NCBI RefSeq assembly: GCF_018223745.1
Contig: NZ_CP073653.1
Coordinates: forward strand, 859,001 to 923,000
DNA length: 64,000 bases
Origin: Clostridium beijerinckii
Lineage (GTDB): Bacteria > Bacillota > Clostridia > Clostridiales > Clostridiaceae
Direction of reading: 5' to 3'
In this document: piece after piece, positions 17,917-30,072 of the stretch
Numbering within the stretch: position 1 is the first letter of the stretch
How the letters are laid out: every line of letters begins with the position of its first letter
Program-made: the position numbers and the translations under genes
The notes under the pieces: generated by a model
What the model saw: the letters and a program-made list of their open reading frames with translations, nothing else
What the model was told of the DNA's origin: nothing
The model's database searches: none

Positions 17917-18228
17917 ATGATAAAAATTAGATTATTTTGTGCAGCAGGAATGTCAACAAGTCTTTTAGTTAATAAAATGAAGGATGCAGCCAAGACTAAA
18001 GGTATAGAAGTAGATATTGAAGCTTTTCCAGAAAGTCAAATGGATAAAAATCTAGATGGCGTAAATGTTGCTTTGTTAGGACCACAAGTTGGATATACAT
18101 TAGGAAAGGCAAAGAAAATTTGTGAGCCACTAGGAATTCCAGTAGATGTAATACCAATGGTTGATTATGGAATGATGAATGGTCAAAAAGTATTGGATTT
18201 TGCATTGAAATTAACAGAGAAGAAATAA
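17917..18228 (+). CDS. PTS lactose/cellobiose-family EIIB component
   Basis: Cytosolic phosphocarrier of a Lac-family PTS (103 aa, the normal length) that accepts phosphate from EIIA and passes it to a sugar bound to EIIC. The phosphorylated residue is Cys8 in LFCAAGMSTSLLV, the family signature. A perfect AGGAGG precedes the ATG and a strong terminator follows, so it is transcribed alone. No EIIA or EIIC lies nearby, so the partners must be elsewhere, or the protein has a regulatory role. The sugar, a cellobiose or chitobiose type, is only inferred from family. Confidence 0.93.
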   Translation: MIKIRLFCAAGMSTSLLVNKMKDAAKTKGIEVDIEAFPESQMDKNLDGVNVALLGPQVGYTLGKAKKICEPLGIPVDVIPMVDYGMMNGQKVLDFALKLTEKK

Positions 18229-18276
18229 ATGCAAAATAAATCTAAGAATTCATAAAAAATTTTATAAATTCTATTA

Positions 18277-18315
18277 AATAAGCTTTCAAGTTGTTTTTGA
18301 AAGCTTATTTTTTAT
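18277..18315 (+). terminator. Terminator of the PTS IIB gene
   Basis: A 13-bp perfect stem (18277-18289 with 18297-18309), 7-nt loop and T-rich tail that merges into repeat copy C. Confidence 0.9.
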
Positions 18316-18550
18316 TCTCTAGGAATTTATATTCGATTCAAATCTGTGGATAACTTATGAAAAGGCTGATTAAGAATGTTATGTTTTATAAAGAGAATAA
18401 AAAAGAAAATATATTCGCCTGCATAAAATGTTCTTATATGCAGCATAGCTGCCATTTCTTATGTGCAGATTTTTCTCACATGCGTTCGAAGAGGCAGATG
18501 CGTAAAAAAATCTCCGGCTCCACAGTCGCCTGCGATTTTGTTCTTTTGTA
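18312..18550 (+). repeat. Dispersed intergenic repeat, copy C (longest)
   Basis: About 240 bp starting TAGGAATTTATATTC (18320-18334) and ending CGCCTGCGATTTTGTTC (18527-18543). Parts recur at 10221-10300 and 14264-14437. The interior holds the direct words ATATGCAGCATAG and TATGTGCAGA and a GC-richer right end. A 64-codon frame at 18357-18551 is not protein-like and has no ribosome binding site. All three copies sit directly after terminators. Confidence 0.5.
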
Positions 18551-18661
18551 GTAGATTATCATTAGAGAATTTACGGATGCTATGCCCTTTTAAGGCTTAA
18601 TTTTATGAAAATGATCGATTTAGAAAGTTACATTTTAATAGAGAATTAAAATAAAAAAGAT

Positions 18662-18677
18662 ATTGTATCCGTACAAT
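18662..18677 (+). promoter_or_regulatory. Palindromic operator candidate before the aminotransferase gene
   Basis: ATTGTA-TCCG-TACAAT, a perfect 6-4-6 inverted repeat, 62 bases before the gene and near a TATGAT -10-like box (18697-18702). The cognate regulator is unknown. Confidence 0.4.
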
Positions 18678-18738
18678 TTACTTTTTTTATTATATATGAT
18701 ATTTTAATTAATATTAAAATACAGAAGAAAGGAAGGGG

Positions 18739-19893
18739 ATGTATTCTATGAATGAGAAATTTGTTTATGCTCCGGGTCCGACAAATGTTAGAGAGAATGT
18801 AAGGTTAGAAAGAGCTAGGATAACTACTAATCCGGACGTAGACGCAGAATTTGTGGAATTCTATAAAAATACTTGTGATAAAATAGGGAAAATAATTGAG
18901 ACAAAAAATCCGGTATATATACTAAGTGGGGAAGGTATTTTAGGATTAGAAGCGGCATGTGCATCTCTTACTGAACCAGGTGATAGAGTACTTGTTTTAG
19001 ACAATGGAATTTATGGGAGAAGTTTTAAGGACTTTGTTGAAATGTACGGAGGAGAAGGGGTATATTTTTCGTGCGATTATAACAAAGCTATAGATGAAAG
19101 TAAGTTAAATGAATTTTTAAGTGTGGATCATGATTTTAAGTATGCAACAATAGTTCATTGCGATACGCCAACAGGAGTTTTAAATGATTTATCTAAGATA
19201 TGTCCATTATTAAATGAGTATGGAATTTTAACTGTTGTTGATTCTGTTTCTGCAATGGGTGGAGAAGAAATAAGAGTTGATGATTGGAAGATTGATATAG
19301 CATTAGGTGGATCTCAGAAAGCATTTTCAGCTCCAGCTGGATTAACTATGGTAAGCATCAGCGAAAAGGCTAAAGAAGCAATGAAAAATAGAAAGACTCC
19401 AGTAATAGGGTTTTACTGTAATCTTAATATCTGGGAAAATTATTACGCAAATAAGTGGTTTCCGTACACAATGCCAATAAGTGATATCATGGGGTTAGAT
19501 AAAGCGGTTGATAATATTTTGGATGAAGGAATTCAAAATGTGCTCAAGAGACATGAAAAAATAGCATATGCGACTAGGAAGGCTGTTAGTGAATTTGGAC
19601 TTGAATTATTTTTAGAAGATGGTTATTCAAACACAGTAACAGCAGTCAAAATACCGGAAAACATAGGAACTCAGAGGCTTAAAAATCATATGTTGAGTAA
19701 ATACAATACTTTAATTATAACATCACTAAATCCATACGAAGATATAATTTTAAGAATAGGACACATGGGGGAGAATGCAAAAGTTGATAAGATTCTTTAT
19801 GCATTAAATATAATTGAGAACGGACTAAAAGATCTAGGTTTTGAAAGTAATGGTGAATTAGTAAATTCATTTATTAGACACTTAAATAATTAA
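18739..19893 (+). CDS. Class V aminotransferase (alanine-glyoxylate / serine-pyruvate aminotransferase family)
   Basis: PLP enzyme that moves an amino group to a 2-oxo acid, commonly glyoxylate or pyruvate. Features: N-terminal YAPGPTNVRE, SGEGILGLEAA, the PLP-ring aspartate D168 in VVDSVSAMGG, and Schiff-base lysine K194 in GGSQKAFSAPAG. The C-terminal arginine motif LRIGHMG is present. The length of about 384 aa is normal. It is followed 17-29 bases later by an ECF transporter S component, so the pair is probably cotranscribed and may handle one amino compound. Close relatives include 2-aminoethylphosphonate and (S)-ureidoglycine transaminases, so the substrate is open. ATG 18748 is an alternative start, three residues shorter. 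Confidence 0.85.
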   Translation: MYSMNEKFVYAPGPTNVRENVRLERARITTNPDVDAEFVEFYKNTCDKIGKIIETKNPVYILSGEGILGLEAACASLTEPGDRVLVLDNGIYGRSFKDFVEMYGGEGVYFSCDYNKAIDESKLNEFLSVDHDFKYATIVHCDTPTGVLNDLSKICPLLNEYGILTVVDSVSAMGGEEIRVDDWKIDIALGGSQKAFSAPAGLTMVSISEKAKEAMKNRKTPVIGFYCNLNIWENYYANKWFPYTMPISDIMGLDKAVDNILDEGIQNVLKRHEKIAYATRKAVSEFGLELFLEDGYSNTVTAVKIPENIGTQRLKNHMLSKYNTLIITSLNPYEDIILRIGHMGENAKVDKILYALNIIENGLKDLGFESNGELVNSFIRHLNN

Positions 19894-19922
19894 TTATTAA
19901 ATTAAGCAAGGTGGGGCAAGGA

Positions 19923-20456
19923 ATGGAAATAAACAGAAGAAAAAGCAAATTTAAAACAAAAGACATGGTAGAAACAGCACTATTGACAGCGCTAGTATTT
20001 GTTGCAACAGCGTTTATAAATATTAGATTGCCGATATTAGCTACTGGCGGATTGGTTCATTTAGGAACTGTAATGTTATTTGTTACAGCAATTGTTTTTG
20101 GAAAAGAGAAGGGTGCTATAGCTGCTGCTGTAGGAATGGCAATATTTGATTTATCATCAGGATGGGCGCTTTGGGCTCCATTTACATTTATAGTAAGAGG
20201 AATTATGGGATATATGGTTGGTGCCATAGCGTGGAGTAGAAATGAAGAAGGTAATAGTATCGTACTTAATCTTTTGGCAATTGTGCTATCAGGTATTTGG
20301 ATGATAATCGGATACTACATTACTGAAGGAATACTTTATGGAAATTGGGCAGCACCAGTTGCATCAATACCTGGAAATGTGACTCAAATTGTTATTGGAT
20401 TATTACTGGGATTACCTATTGCTAAAGTACTTAGAAGATATAAAAAGTATATTTAA
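19923..20456 (+). CDS. ECF transporter S component (substrate unknown)
   Basis: Small membrane substrate-binding subunit (177 aa) of an energy-coupling-factor vitamin or cofactor importer. Five to six hydrophobic segments are visible, with the N-terminal KTKDMVETALLTALVFVAT motif usual for S components and family-like features in ATGGLVHLG. It would use the shared EcfAA'T module encoded elsewhere. The ATG at 19923 is preferred because AGGTGG is well spaced. The partner gene upstream is a PLP aminotransferase, and a strong terminator follows. A link to vitamin B6 or an amino compound is only suggested by that neighbour. Confidence 0.85.
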   Translation: MEINRRKSKFKTKDMVETALLTALVFVATAFINIRLPILATGGLVHLGTVMLFVTAIVFGKEKGAIAAAVGMAIFDLSSGWALWAPFTFIVRGIMGYMVGAIAWSRNEEGNSIVLNLLAIVLSGIWMIIGYYITEGILYGNWAAPVASIPGNVTQIVIGLLLGLPIAKVLRRYKKYI

Positions 20457-20465
20457 ATATGTAAT

Positions 20466-20512
20466 AATGATGCTTTGAAGTGATTTACACTATTTTAAAG
20501 CATCATTTTTTG
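20466..20512 (+). terminator. Terminator of the aminotransferase-ECF operon
   Basis: Stem AATGATGCTTT (20466-20476) with AAAGCATCATT (20497-20507), then TTTTTG. Confidence 0.85.
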
Positions 20513-20548
20513 CATTTGGTAAAGCATATAATAAATGATATGCTGCGG

Positions 20549-20563
20549 TGAAATTTTATTTCA
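20549..20563 (+). promoter_or_regulatory. Palindromic operator candidate TGAAAT-TTT-ATTTCA
   Basis: Perfect 6-3-6 inverted repeat 12 bases before the -35 box of the rpiA-like operon. It has the same geometry as the deoC/rpiR palindromes but a different half-site, fitting the second RpiR-family regulator encoded in this operon. Confidence 0.5.
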
Positions 20564-20575
20564 TAAATAATAATA

Positions 20576-20604
20576 TTGACGAAATAAATATATCATATTA
20601 TGAT
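20576..20604 (+). promoter_or_regulatory. Promoter of the rpiA-like operon
   Basis: TTGACG 20576-20581 and TATGAT 20599-20604 with a 17-bp spacer, 39 bases before the gene start. Confidence 0.7.
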
Positions 20605-20642
20605 TATATTAACTTGATACTGTATTTAGGAGGATATTGAGA

Positions 20643-21323
20643 ATGAGTGATAACGATTTAAAGAAAAATAGTGCTAAGGAAGCCATGAAATATATAAAAG
20701 ATGGGATGATAGTAGGTCTAGGTGGAGGGAGGAGCATAGCTTATTTAATAGAATTTATAAAACAGGATAAAAATATTAACGTAAAGATAGTTACTCCATC
20801 AGTGAAAACAAAGATGCTTTGTATAGAAAAAGGTTTAGAAGTTTTGCACACAAGTTCTGTGGATAAAGTGGACGTTGCTTTTGATGGCTGTGACCAAGTT
20901 GATGAAAAATTAAATGCATTGAAAAGTGGTGGAGGAATTCATACTAAGGAAAAGTTAATTGCTAGTATGGCAGAAGAATATATTCTCCTTGTTGATGAAG
21001 CAAAAGTTGAAAAAGAGTTAACATTTAATGTTCCAGTAGTACTTGAAGTTTTAGAGGACTCTTTGAAGTATGTTGAAAAAAAAGTACTAGAGTTAAATGG
21101 GAAACCGGTGATTAGAAGTAGCGATATAAAAGATGGATTTACTATAAGTGATAATGGCAACCTATTAGTAGATGTATTCTTTAATAATGTAAAAGATATT
21201 CATAAACTAAATGATAATCTAATAAAAATTTGTGGAGTTATAGAAACATCGTTATTTACTAATGTAATTACAAAAGTAATTATTGCGAGTGAAGAAGGTA
21301 TTAGAGAAATTTCACAAAAATAA
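20643..21323 (+). CDS. RpiA-family isomerase (ribose-5-phosphate isomerase A-like, divergent)
   Basis: Family enzymes interconvert ribose 5-phosphate and ribulose 5-phosphate. The 226-residue length fits. Catalytic residues corresponding to E. coli D81, D84, K94 and E103 appear present in DGCDQVD and KSGGGIHTKEK. The phosphate-binding loop, usually GLGTGST, here reads GLGGGRS, and the DGADEVD motif reads DGCDQVD, so it is a divergent member that may use another sugar phosphate. The ATG at 20643 has AGGAGG ten bases upstream; TTG 20637 is the alternative. It is first of a probable operon with an oxidoreductase, an RpiR regulator and perhaps an aldo/keto reductase. It is likely not the housekeeping enzyme. 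Confidence 0.82.
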   Translation: MSDNDLKKNSAKEAMKYIKDGMIVGLGGGRSIAYLIEFIKQDKNINVKIVTPSVKTKMLCIEKGLEVLHTSSVDKVDVAFDGCDQVDEKLNALKSGGGIHTKEKLIASMAEEYILLVDEAKVEKELTFNVPVVLEVLEDSLKYVEKKVLELNGKPVIRSSDIKDGFTISDNGNLLVDVFFNNVKDIHKLNDNLIKICGVIETSLFTNVITKVIIASEEGIREISQK

Positions 21324-21370
21324 TTTAATTAAGAATGAAATTTAAAATTAAAACGTATGAGGTGAAGGAT

Positions 21371-22339
21371 ATGAATAAAATAAATTGGGCAGTACTAGGG
21401 CCAGGAACAATTGCAGCAGATTTTGCAAAGGCCATAAATGAAGTGAATGGGAAGATATATGCGGTAGGTTCAAGAAATATTGAAAAGGCAAGGGATTTTG
21501 CTAATAAATATAACATAGAAAAAGCTTACGGAGATTATGGTGAGATGCTAAAAGATGATAATATAGATGTCGTTTATATAGCGACGCCTCACTGTAATCA
21601 TTATGAATATATAATTAAGAGTCTTAATAATAATAAAAACGTATTTTGTGAAAAAGCAATTACTGTAAATGGAAAGCAATTGAAAGAAATAGTTGAATTA
21701 GCAAATGAGAAAAAATTAATAGTGGCAGAAGCAATGACTATTTATCATATGCCGTTATATAAAAAGTTACGTAAAATTGTTGATGATGGCAAGCTTGGAA
21801 AGATTAAAATGATTCAAGTTAACTTTGGAAGCCTTAAAGAGTATGATGTGACAAATAGATTTTTTAGCCCAGATTTAGCAGGAGGTGCCCTTCTTGATAT
21901 AGGAACATATGCATTGTCATTTACAAGGTACTTTCTCTCTAGTCAGCCAGAGGAAATTTTAACTACAGTTAAGAAATTCGAAACTGGAGTGGATGAGCAG
22001 TCAGGTATAATTCTTAAAAATTCTGATGATGAAATGGCAGTTATATCATTAACTATGAGAGCAAAACAGCCAAAGAGAGGAATTGTATGTGGAGAATTAG
22101 GATATATAACTGTTGAAAATTTTCCAAGAGCAGATAAAGCAACAATTACATATCCTGATGGAAGTGTAGAAATTATTGAAGAAGGCCATGGTTCAAAAGC
22201 ATTAGAATATGAAATTGAATGCGTAAATAGTATGGTAATGAGTAAAACAGGTAATGATACTTTAAGATTGTCTGTTGATGTCATGGATATAATGGATGAG
22301 GTAAGGAAACAATGGAATTTAAGCTATACTTTTGAGTAA
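21371..22339 (+). CDS. Gfo/Idh/MocA-family oxidoreductase
   Basis: NAD(P)-dependent dehydrogenase of the sugar/inositol type, 322 residues from ATG 21371, chosen for its GAGGTGAAGG site; an upstream in-frame ATG at 21335 lacks one. The Rossmann fold opens with WAVLGPGTIAADFAKAI, and the family EKAITVN motif (usually EKP) lies near residue 93, with Ala in place of the usual Pro. The C-terminal alpha/beta domain includes GGALLDIGTYALSF. It resembles the dimeric dihydrodiol or glucose-fructose oxidoreductase subgroup. It lies 47 bases after the RpiA-like gene and before an RpiR regulator, pointing to catabolism of a sugar or polyol. The substrate is unknown. Confidence 0.87.
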   Translation: MNKINWAVLGPGTIAADFAKAINEVNGKIYAVGSRNIEKARDFANKYNIEKAYGDYGEMLKDDNIDVVYIATPHCNHYEYIIKSLNNNKNVFCEKAITVNGKQLKEIVELANEKKLIVAEAMTIYHMPLYKKLRKIVDDGKLGKIKMIQVNFGSLKEYDVTNRFFSPDLAGGALLDIGTYALSFTRYFLSSQPEEILTTVKKFETGVDEQSGIILKNSDDEMAVISLTMRAKQPKRGIVCGELGYITVENFPRADKATITYPDGSVEIIEEGHGSKALEYEIECVNSMVMSKTGNDTLRLSVDVMDIMDEVRKQWNLSYTFE

Positions 22340-22393
22340 GAAGTTTTATGAATTAATTACTTGAATACGATGATTAAGGGAGTAATTATTAAA

Positions 22394-23245
22394 GTGAGAG
22401 AGATAGAAAAAAGTGTTCTAGATAAAATTCTTTGCATTTATAAAAGCTTACATGAAGCAGAAAAAAAGATTGCTGATTATATAATTAATAATAAAGAAAG
22501 AGTCATTGAAATGACTGTTTCTGAGTTGGCATTAGAAAGTAGTGTTAGTGAAGCTACAATAGTTAGGTTCTGTAAAAAATGTAATTTAAAAGGTTTTTAT
22601 GATTTGAAAATTAAAATAGCTAAAGAAATGGTTAATTTAAAAAGTAGTAATATATCAAATGAATTAGATTCCAATAATATAATGCAATCACTTCAAAATA
22701 TATTAGCAAATAAAATTGAAGAATTGAAACAAACAATTTCAATGATGAATGAAGGTAATATAAAAAGAATATTAGAAGCAATTAAAGGAGCAAGAATTGT
22801 TCAATTTGCAGCGGTTGGTAATACAATACCTGTAGCAATGGATGGAGCATATAAGTTTAATCAGTTGGGAATATCATCTGTTACTAATACCATATGGGAA
22901 ACACAACTTGCATTTTCATATACTTTAACTAAAGAAGATGTAGTTATAGTAATATCTAATTCAGGAGCTTCAAAAGAGCTTGTAGCTTTACTTGAAATTG
23001 CTAATGAAAGACAGGCAACAACTATTTCTATAACTAATCATGAGAATTCTCCTGTTGCCAACAAAAGCAAATATCATATAAATACTTCAACAAGAGAGAA
23101 ACTATTTCTAGATGAGTTTAGCTTTTCTAGAGTATCGGCTATGGTTGTTATAGAAATCTTATACTTACTTTTAACAAGGGATAAAGAAGATGCATATAAT
23201 TGGATTAGTCAACACGAACAATCTATTGCAGAAGGAAAGATATAA
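22394..23245 (+). CDS. RpiR/MurR-family transcriptional regulator (second)
   Basis: HTH_6 domain at about residues 1-77 (ALESSVSEATIVRFCKKCNLKG, key words SVSEATIVRFCKK) and SIS domain at about 115-250 (VQFAAVGNTIPVAMDG and VISNSGASKEL). The ligand is presumably a sugar phosphate made in this pathway. GTG 22394 with AAGGGAG upstream is preferred; an earlier TTG at 22361 is possible. It is cotranscribed after the Gfo/Idh gene, and a perfect TGAAAT-TTT-ATTTCA palindrome before the operon promoter is its likely target. It shares little sequence with the deoC-linked RpiR beyond the family core. Confidence 0.88.
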   Translation: MREIEKSVLDKILCIYKSLHEAEKKIADYIINNKERVIEMTVSELALESSVSEATIVRFCKKCNLKGFYDLKIKIAKEMVNLKSSNISNELDSNNIMQSLQNILANKIEELKQTISMMNEGNIKRILEAIKGARIVQFAAVGNTIPVAMDGAYKFNQLGISSVTNTIWETQLAFSYTLTKEDVVIVISNSGASKELVALLEIANERQATTISITNHENSPVANKSKYHINTSTREKLFLDEFSFSRVSAMVVIEILYLLLTRDKEDAYNWISQHEQSIAEGKI

Positions 23246-23330
23246 GGAGAAATTACAATAGAGGGATATAGTAGATATTTTATTCAAAATTTTAAATAGA
23301 TATTAGATTTGAAGAAGGAAGGGTATAAAG

Positions 23331-24251
23331 ATGAAGAATATAAATATTGGGAATAGCGGAATCAAAGCTTCTGAAATTGGACTTGGATGCATGCGAATGG
23401 CATCAGTTGAAAAGAGCGAGGCGGAAAAGATTATTAAGACGTCGTTAGAAGAAGGAATTAATTTCTTTGATCATGCTGATATATATGGGGGAGGAAAATC
23501 AGAAGAAGTTTTTGCAGATGCAATTAAAATGGATTCTTCCATAAGAGAAAAAATGATCATTCAGACTAAGTGTTCTATAGTACCAGGAATAATGTATGAT
23601 TTTTCAAAAGAACATATCTTAAATTCAGTAGATGCTAGTTTAAAGAGATTAAAAACAGATTATGTAGATACATTACTGCTACACCGTCCAGATACGCTTA
23701 TGGAACCTGAAGAAGTTGCAGAAGCTTTTTCTAAATTACACGAAAGCGGAAAAGTAAAATATTTTGGAGTAAGTAACCATACTGCAATGCAAATAGAATT
23801 ACTTAACAAATATTTGAATAACAAAATAATTATAAATCAATTGCAATTTAGTATAATGCATACAGGAATGATAGATGCAGGATTAAATATGAATATCAAA
23901 AATGATGCTTCTATAGATAGAGATGGGGGAGTATTAGAATATTGCCGTCTTAAAGATATAACTATTCAAGCATGGTCTCCTTATCAATATGGTTTCTTTG
24001 AAGGCGTATTCTTAGATAATGATAAATTCCCAGAATTAAATAAGAAGATTAATTCAATAGCAGAAAAGTATGCAGTAACTAATACTGCAATTGCAACTGC
24101 ATGGATATTAAGACATCCAGCAAAGATACAAACAATAGTTGGATCTATGAATGCTGAACGAATAAAAGAAATATGCAAAGCATCAAATATCACATTGACT
24201 AGACAAGAATGGTATGAAATATATCTAGCAGCAGGAAACAAATTACCATAA
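23331..24251 (+). CDS. Aldo/keto reductase
   Basis: NAD(P)H-dependent carbonyl reductase, 306 residues, similar to the YdhF subgroup. It has the catalytic Asp and Tyr in FFDHADIYGGG, a Lys in IIQTKCS and His in LLLHRPD, and the cofactor-binding SN.T and GSMNAERI segments (FGVSNHT, TIVGSMNAERIKE). A GAAGGAAGGG site precedes the ATG. It lies 85 bases after the RpiR gene with no obvious terminator between, so it is probably the last gene of the rpiA-like operon. A reductase of a keto- or aldo-sugar fits the context, but the substrate is not readable. Confidence 0.88.
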   Translation: MKNINIGNSGIKASEIGLGCMRMASVEKSEAEKIIKTSLEEGINFFDHADIYGGGKSEEVFADAIKMDSSIREKMIIQTKCSIVPGIMYDFSKEHILNSVDASLKRLKTDYVDTLLLHRPDTLMEPEEVAEAFSKLHESGKVKYFGVSNHTAMQIELLNKYLNNKIIINQLQFSIMHTGMIDAGLNMNIKNDASIDRDGGVLEYCRLKDITIQAWSPYQYGFFEGVFLDNDKFPELNKKINSIAEKYAVTNTAIATAWILRHPAKIQTIVGSMNAERIKEICKASNITLTRQEWYEIYLAAGNKLP

Positions 24252-24261
24252 GGTAAAATTG

Positions 24262-24310
24262 ATATCTGGCTTGGAGTGGAACTAAGTTTTACTTTAAGCC
24301 AGATATTTTA
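24262..24310 (+). terminator. Terminator after the aldo/keto reductase gene
   Basis: An 11-bp stem ATATCTGGCTT (24262-24272) with AAGCCAGATAT (24296-24306), then TTTTATG. The following 24311-24630 has no gene and leads into the rrn promoter region. Confidence 0.8.
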
Positions 24311-24635
24311 TGTGAAAAATTAAGCCGTTGGGCAAATAAATTGATAGTGAGTCTAAGCAAATTTTTAAAGTGTAAAAAGTTAATATGATTAAGAAATATG
24401 AGGAATCTAGATATAATGCATTAGATAACTATACCAGGTGTATCTATAGTAGGATATTGTAGTATTATATATATAAAGAGAGAATTTGGAATATAAAAGC
24501 TGCATATTGCAGATGGTTGAGTATATGTAGATAAATATTAATGGTAAGATAAAAGACGTCGCTAAGAGCGGTAAACAATTTGAAAGAAATATTAAAGAAC
24601 TTTTAAATAAAGGAATTTGAAATTTTAAAAAATTG

Positions 24636-24664
24636 TTGACAAGTTGAAAATCAAGTGATAAAAT
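24636..24664 (+). promoter_or_regulatory. rrn operon 1 promoter
   Basis: TTGACA 24636-24641 and TAAAAT 24659-24664 with a 17-bp spacer, about 150 bases before 16S. The word GTCGCTAAGAG upstream (24559-24569) recurs before operon 2. Confidence 0.8.
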
Positions 24665-24732
24665 GAAAAAGTCGCTTGAGGGTGACAAAAAATAATATAA
24701 AATTATAACGAAAGTTGTAAGAAAGAAAATTG

Positions 24733-24753
24733 GTCTTTGAAAATTGAACAGAA
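24733..24753 (+). promoter_or_regulatory. rrn leader boxA-like antitermination region, operon 1
   Basis: GGTCTTTGAAAATTGAACAG is conserved in both leaders (also 33425-33445), and its core TCTTTGAAAATTG recurs before each 23S gene. This is typical of rRNA processing/antitermination boxes. Confidence 0.6.
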
Positions 24754-24812
24754 TAAGATAAATACATTTAAGTAAACCAGCAATTTTTATTTGAGTAAGC
24801 TAAGATTAAACT

Positions 24813-26327
<1,515 letters not shown>

Positions 26328-26463
26328 ATGGAGAAATCTAGATCAGCATGATGTCTGACTAGTACAGATACATTATTATGTATCAAAATATAAAATACTT
26401 GCTCAAAGGTTACTTAAGTATTTGTTCTGTTCAATTTTGAAAGACTAAGTCTTTCGTAAATAT

Positions 26464-26539
26464 GGGGGTTTAGCTCAGTTGGGAGAGCACCTGCCTTGCA
26501 CGCAGGGGGTCAAGGGTTCGAATCCCTTAATCTCCACCA
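26464..26539 (+). tRNA. tRNA-Ala (anticodon TGC)
   Basis: A 76-nt cloverleaf in the 16S-23S spacer with encoded CCA. The acceptor stem is GGGGGTT with AATCTCC and contains the G3-T70 wobble pair that marks alanine tRNAs. The anticodon loop is CTTGCAC and the T-loop GGTTCGAATCC. Operon 2 lacks it. Confidence 0.97.
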
Positions 26540-26661
26540 TGAAGATTTAATTAAATATAATTAAGTCTTAAAATGTTCTTTGAAAATTGCACATAGATTT
26601 AATGTATATAAAATACAACAAAGCCAAGAATAAATATTCTTTGTGATATGACTAATAATTA

Positions 26662-29570
<2,909 letters not shown>

Positions 29571-29643
29571 AATATAATCAAGTTGTAATATACATTAAAG
29601 AAACTGTGTGCAATTTTGAAAGAACAAAACTTTCAATTGAAGA

Positions 29644-29760
29644 TCTCGTGATGATGGCATAGAGGTAACACTCCTTCCCATTCCGAACAGGAAAGTTAAG
29701 GTCTATAGCGCCGATGGTACTGCATGGGAGACTGTGTGGCAGAGTAGGACGTTGCGAGGT
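29644..29760 (+). rRNA. rrf: 5S ribosomal RNA, operon 1
   Basis: 117 nt with the conserved CCGAACAGG loop. The terminal arms TCTCGTGATG and CGTTGCGAGG pair. One base (GATGGTACT versus GATAGTACT) differs from operon 2. Confidence 0.95.
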
Positions 29761-29764
29761 AAGC

Positions 29765-29796
29765 AAAAAAGATAGTTGTAATAACTATCTTTTTTT
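29765..29796 (+). terminator. rrn operon 1 terminator
   Basis: AAAAAAGATAGTT and AACTATCTTTTTT hairpin with T tail. The same hairpin follows operon 2. Confidence 0.92.
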
Positions 29797-29859
29797 ATTT
29801 TGCATAAAAAATGTGATTACTAATTTTAGTGAAGGAATAGAATAATAAATTTGAATTAA

Positions 29860-29886
29860 TTGACAAATATTTTTGCATATGATAAT
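29860..29886 (+). promoter_or_regulatory. Candidate promoter of the GNAT transcript
   Basis: TTGACA 29860-29865 and GATAAT 29881-29886, 15-bp spacer. A second pair, TTGAAG 29896 and TATAGT 29917, also has a 15-bp spacer. A long leader of about 400 nt precedes the gene either way. Confidence 0.4.
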
Positions 29887-29949
29887 GTTAATTTATTGAA
29901 GGATTTATTGTAAAAGTATAGTAAGTCTTATGAAAGGAGAAATGGTAAT

Positions 29950-29982
29950 ATGATAAAGAGTGTAAAGGTGATTGCTGTTTAA
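29950..29982 (+). CDS. Possible leader peptide 1 (10 aa) of the GNAT gene
   Basis: MIKSVKVIAV, with a good AAAGGAG site ten bases upstream. Short hydrophobic peptides with a strong ribosome site in a long leader are typical of translation-controlled resistance genes. Expression is unproven. Confidence 0.35.
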   Translation: MIKSVKVIAV

Positions 29983-30010
29983 AAATAAATATGGGCGGAA
30001 ATACATTCTT

Positions 30011-30070
30011 ATGGTAGTTGTACCTTTTATTTGTGTTATATTTTCGCGGAATTTAGATAACCTTTCATAA
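30011..30070 (+). CDS. Possible leader peptide 2 (19 aa)
   Basis: MVVVPFICVIFSRNLDNLS, hydrophobic, ending three bases before leader ORF 3. Only a weak GGCGGA site lies upstream. Confidence 0.25.
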   Translation: MVVVPFICVIFSRNLDNLS

Positions 30071-30072
30071 AT

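Noticed and set aside
18357..18551. 64-codon frame with Cys-rich residues
   Set aside because: No ribosome binding site, lies inside dispersed repeat copy C, and is interrupted in the colinear copy B.
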